Origin: Myxococcales bacterium
Lineage (GTDB): Bacteria; Myxococcota_A; Polyangia; Nannocystales; Nannocystaceae
NCBI GenBank assembly: GCA_020633315.1
Contig: JACKDV010000001.1
Coordinates: forward strand, 434,001-498,000
Direction of reading: 5' to 3'
Length of the DNA stretch: 64,000 nucleotides
Under the pieces are notes generated by a model, which worked only from the letters and a program-made list of their open reading frames with translations, did not search any database and was not told the DNA's origin. Position numbers and translations under genes: made by a program. Every line of letters starts with the position of its first letter. The first letter of the stretch is position 1. Positions 57,984 through 64,000 of the stretch are shown piece after piece.

Positions 57984-58718
57984 GTGAAGGCCCGCTGGCT
58001 CGGATCGTTGGCGTGGGTGCTCGCGGTGGCGTGCGGCGACGAGCCTCCGCCCGCCGAGGCACCGGCCACCCCGGCGTCGCGCTCCGAGGTGGCGCCCGAG
58101 CCCGAGCGCGGCGACGAGCTGCTGCGACGCGCCCGCGAGGGCATCCGCGACGGTGCCCTGCCGGCCGAGCTCGAGCAGGCGGTGCTCGGATCCACCGAGC
58201 CCGCGCACGCCCGGGCGCGTCGGGTGCTGCTGGCGATGAGCGAGCCGGCGACGGGCGAGGGGGAGGGGCTCGAGCCCGGCGCGGACGAGGGCGGCGAGCC
58301 CCCGCCGCTGGTCCCTCCCGCGGCCGATGCCGCGCCGCCCCCGGTCGACACCGGCGCCCCGTCCTCGTCGACCCCGTCGCCTCGGCCCCGCGCCTCGGGC
58401 GGCCCCACGCGGGTGGGCAAGCTGTCGTTCCACGCCTCGGATCGCGGCACCACCCTGATCATCGCCGGCTCCTCCAAGCTGGTGGTGGGCGTGGCCAACC
58501 AACCCTCCAGCGGCATCGTGCGGATCGTGGTGGAGAAGGCCGAGGCGGCGGCCTCGGTGCTCACCGCCCGCCCCAAGGTGCGCGGGGCCGAGGTCACCCA
58601 GGTGAGGCAGGGACGCGACACCCTGCAGGTCACGCTGCGCCTCGAGCCGGGCTGGACCCTGGGCTCGGTCACCCCGTTCTCGGGCGGGACCAAGGTGCAC
58701 TTGTTGGCACCTCGCTGA
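57984..58718 (+). CDS. AMIN-like lipoprotein
   Basis: The 244-residue product starts at GTG 57984 with a lipoprotein-like leader (LAWVLAVACGDE; Cys17). A Pro/Glu/Ala linker follows. The C-terminal 110 residues resemble an AMIN-type domain (LIIAGSSKLVVGVANQPSSG, VRIVVEKA, LQVTLRLEPGWTLGSVTPF), which binds envelope components in other systems. TAGAGT at 57971-57976 lies seven bases before the GTG and overlaps the htrA stop region, so the start is well placed. Function unknown. Confidence 0.7.
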   Translation: MKARWLGSLAWVLAVACGDEPPPAEAPATPASRSEVAPEPERGDELLRRAREGIRDGALPAELEQAVLGSTEPAHARARRVLLAMSEPATGEGEGLEPGADEGGEPPPLVPPAADAAPPPVDTGAPSSSTPSPRPRASGGPTRVGKLSFHASDRGTTLIIAGSSKLVVGVANQPSSGIVRIVVEKAEAAASVLTARPKVRGAEVTQVRQGRDTLQVTLRLEPGWTLGSVTPFSGGTKVHLLAPR

Positions 58719-58812
58719 GCTCCGGTGGCGGCGCTTCGGCGCGCTGGGGCGGCCCCGAGCTGGTCGCGGGCGGGTGTGCGAAGCCGTGCTATAGCCCGCG
58801 GGGAAGCGACCC

Positions 58813-60648
58813 ATGGCCTACGCCAGCCTGCGCCACTGCGTGGACGACCTCGAGCGCCACGGCCACCTCGTGCGGGTGTCCGCGCCGGTGAGCCCAGAGC
58901 TCGAGCTCGCCGCGATCCAGCGCCGCCTGTATGCCGCCGGCGGCCCGGCCGTGCTGTTCGAGCGCGTGGAGGGCAGCCCGTTCCCCGCGGTCTGCAACCT
59001 CTTCGGCACCCTTCCGCGCGCGCGCTTCGTGTTCCGCGACACCCTTCGCCGAGTACGACAGGCGATCGAGCTCAAGATCGATCCGCTCGTGGCGCTGCGT
59101 CGTCCGTGGCGCTACGCCGCCGCACCGCTCACCGGCCTGCGCTCGCTGCCCTGGCGCCGTCGCGGTGGCCCCGTGCTCGCCGGCCGTACCACGATCTCCC
59201 AGCTCCCGGCGATCCGCTCGTGGCCCCGCGACGGCGGCCCGTTCATCACCCTGCCGCAGGTGCTCACCCTGCGCCCGGGCGGCCGCGGGATCATGGACAG
59301 CAACCTGGGCATGTACCGGGTGCAGCTGACGGGCAACGACTACGAGACCGACCTCGAGGTGGGCCTGCACTACCAGATCCATCGCGGCATCGGAGCCCAC
59401 CACGCGGCGGCCCGCGATCGCGGCGAGTCGCTGCCGGTGAGCATCTTCGTGGGGGGTCCCCCCGCCCACACCTTCGCCGCGGTGATGCCCATGCCCGAGG
59501 GCATGAGCGAGCTGGTGATGGCCGGCATGCTCGCCGGCCGTCGCTTCCGCTACGCGAGGGTGGGGCCGCACGTCGTCTCCACCGAGGCCGACTTCTGCAT
59601 CGTGGGACACATCGATCCCACCCGCACCAAGCCCGAGGGGCCCTTCGGCGATCACCTGGGCTACTACAGCCTGCGGCACGACTTCCCGGTGATGGAGGTG
59701 GATGCGGTCTACCACCGCGCCGACGCGATCTGGCCGTTCACGGTGGTGGGCCGGCCGCCCCAAGAGGACACCACCTTCGGTGCTCTCATCCACGAGATCA
59801 CTGCGCCCATGGTGCCGGTGGAGATCCCCGGCCTGGTGGCCATGCACGCGGTCGACGTGGCCGGCGTGCACCCGCTGATGCTCGCGCTGGGTCGGGAGCG
59901 CTACGTGCCCTATTGGCCGCGCCAGCCCCAGGAATTGCTCACCCTGGCCAATGCGATCCTCGGCTTCAATCAGGCGTCGCTGGCGAAGTTCCTGCTGATC
60001 GCGGCGCACGAGGACGCGCCCGGGCTCGACCTGCACGACGAGGGCGCGTTCCTCGATCACCTGCTGCGGCGCTTCGATCCCGCTCGTGATCTGCACTTCC
60101 ACACCCGCACCACCATCGACACCCTCGACTACTCGGGCACCGGGCTCAACGAGGGATCCAAGCTGGTGATCGCGGCGGCCGGCGAGGCGCGGCGCGAGCT
60201 GGGCGCGCAGCCGCCCGCCGAGCTCCCGCTGCCGGCGGGCTTCGGGCCCGTGCACCTGGCCCGGCCGGGGGTGCTGGTGATCGGGGCGCCGCCGTGGGAC
60301 GGGCGCGGCGAGGCGGTGGCGGCCGAGCTGGGCGAGGCGCTGGTGGGCGGGCCGCTGCACGGCGCGGACACCCGCTGGCCGCTGGTGGTGCTGGCCGACG
60401 ATCCCGAGATGAGCGCGCGGACCCTGGCCAACCTGCTGTGGGTGACCTTCACGCGGGCCAACCCCTCGCACGACGTGCACGGGGTGGGGGCCTTCGTGGA
60501 GCACAAGCACTGGGGCTGTAGGGGCGCGGTGATCGTGGATGCGCGGATCAAGGCCCACCATGCGCCGCCGCTCGAGGAGGATCCCGAGGTCGTCCGCCGG
60601 GTGGAGGCCCTCGCCGCTCCCGGCGGCCCGCTGCAGGGGCTGTACTGA
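58813..60648 (+). CDS. ubiD: UbiD-family decarboxylase
   Basis: The 611-residue prenylated-FMN-dependent decarboxylase shows MDSNLGMYRVQLTG, FVGGPPAHTFAAVMPMPEGM, EGPFGDHLGYYS and PFTVVGRPPQEDTTFG, with the family's Glu-x-Pro-Phe-Gly region (PEGPFGDH). Residue spacing and length are normal for UbiD. With UbiX in the adjacent operon, its likely role is decarboxylation of the prenylated naphthoate in the menaquinone pathway (MqnL); another aromatic acid is possible. TATAGC lies about 20 bases before ATG 58813. Confidence 0.88.
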   Translation: MAYASLRHCVDDLERHGHLVRVSAPVSPELELAAIQRRLYAAGGPAVLFERVEGSPFPAVCNLFGTLPRARFVFRDTLRRVRQAIELKIDPLVALRRPWRYAAAPLTGLRSLPWRRRGGPVLAGRTTISQLPAIRSWPRDGGPFITLPQVLTLRPGGRGIMDSNLGMYRVQLTGNDYETDLEVGLHYQIHRGIGAHHAAARDRGESLPVSIFVGGPPAHTFAAVMPMPEGMSELVMAGMLAGRRFRYARVGPHVVSTEADFCIVGHIDPTRTKPEGPFGDHLGYYSLRHDFPVMEVDAVYHRADAIWPFTVVGRPPQEDTTFGALIHEITAPMVPVEIPGLVAMHAVDVAGVHPLMLALGRERYVPYWPRQPQELLTLANAILGFNQASLAKFLLIAAHEDAPGLDLHDEGAFLDHLLRRFDPARDLHFHTRTTIDTLDYSGTGLNEGSKLVIAAAGEARRELGAQPPAELPLPAGFGPVHLARPGVLVIGAPPWDGRGEAVAAELGEALVGGPLHGADTRWPLVVLADDPEMSARTLANLLWVTFTRANPSHDVHGVGAFVEHKHWGCRGAVIVDARIKAHHAPPLEEDPEVVRRVEALAAPGGPLQGLY

Positions 60649-60701
60649 GGGCCGGGCCGCGCGGCCACCCGCGCCGCGAGGCCGCGGCTATGCTCGCGCC
60701 C

Positions 60702-63236
60702 ATGGTCGAGGCGAAGCGGGCCCGGCAGGCGATCGAGGACGCGCGACAGCAGCTCGCCGAGCGCCTCCGCGAGGGACGGGACGGGGCCGCGATGCTCTCG
60801 GTGTACTCGTCGCGGGTGGAGGCGGTGGTGGCGAGCCTGGCTCGTCCCGCGCTCGAGCAGGCGGAGCCCCGGGCGGGACGGCTGGTGCTGCTGGCCGTGG
60901 GCGCGCTGGCCCGCGGCGAGCTGGGGCCCCACAGCGATCTCGACCTGGTGCTGCTCACCGAGCACGAGGACGATCCCGAGGCGGCGATCGACGAGGTCGC
61001 GCGACGGGTGGCGCACCCGCTGTGGGACGCCGGCCTGCGCACCAACCTGCTGGTGCACACCCCCGAGGCCTGGCTGGCGGGGGCCGTCGACGATCTCACC
61101 CTGTGCACCGAGCTGCTCGACGCCACGCCGCTGGTGGGGGACGAGGCGCTGGCCTGTCGGCTGCAGGCCGACGCCCACCAGCGCTACTTCGGCGAGGCGC
61201 GGGCCACCTTCCTGCAGCGCCTGGCCGAGGAGACCCGCGAGCGCCACGGTCGCTACGGCGGCACGGTGTACCTGGTGGAGCCCGATCTCAAGCACGGCCC
61301 CGGAGGGCTGCGCGACTGGTCGGTGACGCGCTGGTGCCTGCTGGCCACCTACGGCACCGCCGACCTGCCCGCGCTGCGCGAGGCGGGGCGGGTGGCCCCT
61401 CGGGTGGCCTCGCTCATCGAGGCGGCTCGCTCCTCGCTGCTGTGGCTGCGCGCGGCCCTGCAGCTCGCGGCCAAGCGCGGCCAGGACCGCCTGGTGTTCC
61501 AGTACCAAGAGCTGCTCCCGCCGCTGGTGGGCCTGGTGCCGCCGGGGCGGGTCCCCGACGCCCGCCTGGTGAGCGCGGTGGAGGAGGCGATGCAGGTGTA
61601 CTTCCGGGCGGCGCAAGACATGCTGCGCTACGGCGGGCGCGTGCGGGCGCGCTGCGAGCCCGCGCCCCATGCCCCGATCGCCGAGCCCCGTCGCATCGAC
61701 GAGCGCTTCGCCCTGCGGGACGGCAAGCTGGTGCACACCGATCCCGACTCGTTCCTCGAGTCGCCCGTGCTCGCGCTGGAGGCCCTGGCCCTCGCCCGCG
61801 ATCATGACGTGGAGCTGAGCGGCGAGACCTTCGATGCGATCGCCGAGGCGGCCGGCTCGGCGCACGCGGCCTCGCTCTCGCGCGAGCCCGAGGCGCAGCG
61901 GCGGCTGCTCGAGCTGCTGGTGGAGCCCGAGGATCTGGGGGCTCCCTCGGCGCTCGATCTGTGCGCCGAGCTGCGGCTGCTCGAGCGGGCGGTGCCCGAG
62001 TGGGGCCCGATCCGCGGCCGCATGCAGCACGACAGCTACCACGTGTACACGGTGGATCGGCACACCCTCAACGCGGTGGCCATGCTCAAGCGCATCGCCC
62101 GGGGCGAGCACAACAAGGACCACCCGCTGGCCACCGCCCTGCACCTGGGCATCGACGATCCCACGGTGCTCTACCTGGCTGCGCTGGTGCACGACGCGGG
62201 CAAGGCCGAGGAGGGCGACCAGTGCGAGACCGGGGCCGCGATCGCCCGCCGCGTGGCCGAGCGCGCCGGGCTGGCCGCGGCCGAGGTCGATCGCTGCGCG
62301 CTGCTGGTGGCCGAGCACCTCACCATGCCGCTGCTCAGCCAGAAGCGGGATCTCAACGATCCGCTGCTCATCGCGGAGTTCGGCGATCGGATCGCCGATC
62401 GCCGCACGCTGACCGAGCTGTACCTGCTCTCGCTGGTCGACATGGCGCAGGTGCGGCCGGGCAACCTCAGCTCGTGGAAGCTCACCCTGCTCGACGAGCT
62501 CTACCTGCTGAGCTCCGCCTACCTGCGCCGGGGCCATCGTCACACCGCGGCTCGGGTGGCCCGCCCCGACGAGCCCGAGGGCATGCCCGATCGCTACTAC
62601 AGCCTCTACGAGCGGGAGCTGCGGGCCGAGCACTTCGCCCTGGCCGAGCGCCTGCGCAGCGAGCAGCGACGGGCGCTGCTCGATCTCCAGGCGGCCTCGG
62701 GCACCCTGCGCCTGACCCTGGTGGCCCGCGATCGCCCGGGCCTGCTCGCCCACGCGGCCGCGGTCTTCGATCAGCACGGGGTGGAGGTGTTCGCGGCCGA
62801 CGTGTTCACCCAGCCCACCGAGCCACGGATCGCGATCGACATCTTCCGGGTGGCGCCGCGTGATCCCTCCGAGGTGGGCATCGATCCCGAGCGCGTGGCC
62901 GCGATGGAGCAGGCGCTCGAGCGCGACCCCGAGGCCGAGGGCGCGCCGGCGCGTCTGCGGCCCAGCCGGCCGTGGGACAGCGGGCTGCGGGTGCCCACCA
63001 AGGTGAGCTTCGATCGCGACCCCGGGGGCCAGCGCACCATCGTGGACGTGCAGACGGCCGAGGCCTCGGGGGTGCTGCGGCGGATCACCCGGGCGTTCCA
63101 CGAGGAGGGGCACGAGATCCTGCTGGCCCGCTGCGACACCGAGGCCGACCGGGTCAGCGATGTGTTCTACGTGCACCCGCTGGACGAGGCGGCGCAGGGG
63201 CGGCTGCGCGAGCGGCTCGAGCGGTACCTGCAGTAG
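60702..63236 (+). CDS. glnD: PII uridylyltransferase/uridylyl-removing enzyme GlnD
   Basis: The 844-residue bifunctional nitrogen sensor has a nucleotidyltransferase domain (ARGELGPHSDLDLVLL, about 70-85), the PII-interaction segment DLKHGPGGLRDW, an HD domain (HDSYHVYTVDRHTLNAV, then LVHDAGKA, about 440-560) and two C-terminal ACT domains (LTLVARDRPGLLAHAAAVF; VQTAEASGVLRRITRAF). It uridylylates PII when glutamine is low. ATG 60690 is rejected since it lies within TATGCT (60689-60694), the presumed -10 box seven bases before ATG 60702. No glnB is in the window. Confidence 0.93.
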   Translation: MVEAKRARQAIEDARQQLAERLREGRDGAAMLSVYSSRVEAVVASLARPALEQAEPRAGRLVLLAVGALARGELGPHSDLDLVLLTEHEDDPEAAIDEVARRVAHPLWDAGLRTNLLVHTPEAWLAGAVDDLTLCTELLDATPLVGDEALACRLQADAHQRYFGEARATFLQRLAEETRERHGRYGGTVYLVEPDLKHGPGGLRDWSVTRWCLLATYGTADLPALREAGRVAPRVASLIEAARSSLLWLRAALQLAAKRGQDRLVFQYQELLPPLVGLVPPGRVPDARLVSAVEEAMQVYFRAAQDMLRYGGRVRARCEPAPHAPIAEPRRIDERFALRDGKLVHTDPDSFLESPVLALEALALARDHDVELSGETFDAIAEAAGSAHAASLSREPEAQRRLLELLVEPEDLGAPSALDLCAELRLLERAVPEWGPIRGRMQHDSYHVYTVDRHTLNAVAMLKRIARGEHNKDHPLATALHLGIDDPTVLYLAALVHDAGKAEEGDQCETGAAIARRVAERAGLAAAEVDRCALLVAEHLTMPLLSQKRDLNDPLLIAEFGDRIADRRTLTELYLLSLVDMAQVRPGNLSSWKLTLLDELYLLSSAYLRRGHRHTAARVARPDEPEGMPDRYYSLYERELRAEHFALAERLRSEQRRALLDLQAASGTLRLTLVARDRPGLLAHAAAVFDQHGVEVFAADVFTQPTEPRIAIDIFRVAPRDPSEVGIDPERVAAMEQALERDPEAEGAPARLRPSRPWDSGLRVPTKVSFDRDPGGQRTIVDVQTAEASGVLRRITRAFHEEGHEILLARCDTEADRVSDVFYVHPLDEAAQGRLRERLERYLQ

Positions 63237-63336
63237 CGGCCGCGTGCCGAGCCGGCGAGGCGCGGGCGAGCGGGCGCGCATCGGGTCGATCCCGCGTCCT
63301 TCGGCGGTCGTTCCCGGTCGCTGCTACGATCGCCGC

Positions 63337-64000
63337 GTGAGCTCCCGCCGCGTCCTCCCGATCCTGCTGGCCGCCTTCGCCCTGGGCTGCCCGCCCAAGG
63401 ATGGCCCGCCCCCCGAGCCGCCCGACGAGAGCACCGCGCCCTCCGATCCCATCGAGCATGCGCAGCAGCTCATGCAGCAGGGCAAGCCGGACGAGGCGCA
63501 GGCGGTGGTCGAGCAGGCGCTGGCCGGCGATCCGGGCAACGCCGAGCTGTGGTTCTCCAAGGGCGTGGCCCAGCGGGCCCAGGGGCAGGCCGAGGGCGCG
63601 ACCGAGTCATGGGAGAAGGCGCTGCAGCTCGATCCCAAGCTCACCGCCGCCCGCCACGGCCTGGCCGCGCTGCGGCTCGAGGCGGGCGACTACGAGGCTG
63701 CGGTCACGGCCTACGCCGAGATCCTGCAGGACGACCCCGACTTCAAGGACGCGCACTACAACCTCGGCCTGGCCCTGCTGGCGCTGGGCCGCACGGACGA
63801 GGCCCGCGGTGCGCTCCTCAACGCCAACAAGCTCGACCCCGAGGATCCCGACGTGGCGGTGGAGCTGGGGCGGCTGTACGCGCTCGAGGGCAAGCTCGAG
63901 GAGGCGGTGGCGCTGGTGGGACCGGCCGCGGCCAAGGCCACCGACGACGCGGGGATCCAGTCCACCTACGGCTGGCTGCTCGAGCGCCTCAATCGCTTCG
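63337..64000 (+). CDS. TPR lipoprotein, C-terminus off the window
   Basis: The 221 visible codons start at GTG 63337 and run off the right edge. A lipoprotein signal ends in ALGC (Cys18), then a Pro/Glu-rich linker and at least five tetratricopeptide repeats (PDEAQAVVEQALAGDPGNAELW, AEGATESWEKALQLDPKLTAA, YEAAVTAYAEILQDDPDFKDA, TDEARGALLNANKLDPEDPDV). It is probably a periplasmic scaffold. TACGAT (63325-63330) six bases before the GTG supports the start. Confidence 0.8.
   Translation, partial: MSSRRVLPILLAAFALGCPPKDGPPPEPPDESTAPSDPIEHAQQLMQQGKPDEAQAVVEQALAGDPGNAELWFSKGVAQRAQGQAEGATESWEKALQLDPKLTAARHGLAALRLEAGDYEAAVTAYAEILQDDPDFKDAHYNLGLALLALGRTDEARGALLNANKLDPEDPDVAVELGRLYALEGKLEEAVALVGPAAAKATDDAGIQSTYGWLLERLNRF

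Noticed and set aside
60129..63281. A 1050-codon minus-strand open frame antisense to glnD
   Set aside because: glnD on the plus strand has nucleotidyltransferase, HD and ACT motifs; the opposite frame has none and is a compositional shadow.

Overview
The window is very GC-rich DNA (about 70% by eye) with dense, codon-biased genes on both strands. I see no rRNA, tRNA, CRISPR array or insertion sequence. It looks like a Myxococcota chromosome of the Nannocystis/Haliangium/Polyangium type. The supporting signs are a MYXO-CTERM-like sorting tail, an AgmX/PglI-like lipoprotein, Ser/Thr/Gly-rich lipoprotein linkers, FHA-plus-Ser/Thr-kinase signalling, PilT paralogues and futalosine-pathway menaquinone genes. 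The species assignment is inference.

Layout. 1-11.6 kb: a kinase/FHA pair cut by the left edge, an FRG-domain protein next to an M20 carbamoyl/allantoate hydrolase, a lower-GC stretch with a small oxygenase-like gene, several lipoproteins, and a TetR/carotenoid-oxygenase divergon with visible operators. 11.6-19.3 kb: an N-carbamoyl-D-amino-acid hydrolase overlapping a cysteine-synthase-like PLP protein, three PilT-related genes, an alpha/beta hydrolase, a second PLP enzyme and a 29-codon gene remnant. 19.5-30.3 kb: a purine-oxidation block (XdhD-like, SsnA-like, YgfK-like, XdhA/XdhB-like) that also contains a VOC protein with a histone-H1-like lysine tail. 30.7-38 kb: five co-directional genes built around a RavA-like MoxR ATPase and a vWA protein. 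38-48.4 kb: a surface M23 peptidase, a MATE exporter, envelope proteins, and a reverse-transsulfuration pair (CBS then CGL). 48.4-56.3 kb: an eight-gene minus-strand menaquinone operon headed by a GbsR-type regulator with a palindromic operator. 56.5-64 kb: an HtrA-like protease, an AMIN-like lipoprotein, a UbiD decarboxylase, GlnD, and a TPR lipoprotein cut by the right edge.

How the genes work together. The Xdh/SsnA/YgfK block, with the carbamoyl hydrolases and PLP enzymes upstream, suggests degradation of purines or ureides to amino acids and ammonia, and GlnD also handles nitrogen status. The Mqn/Ubi genes build menaquinone from chorismate through futalosine intermediates; MqnB and MqnD are not in the window. 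Two features of that operon are unusual: a single polypeptide joining MqnA to MqnC, and a protein resembling the C-terminal part of MqnE but without the radical-SAM cysteines. Many first genes start 6-9 nt after a TAnnnT box without a Shine-Dalgarno sequence, which implies widespread leaderless transcription.
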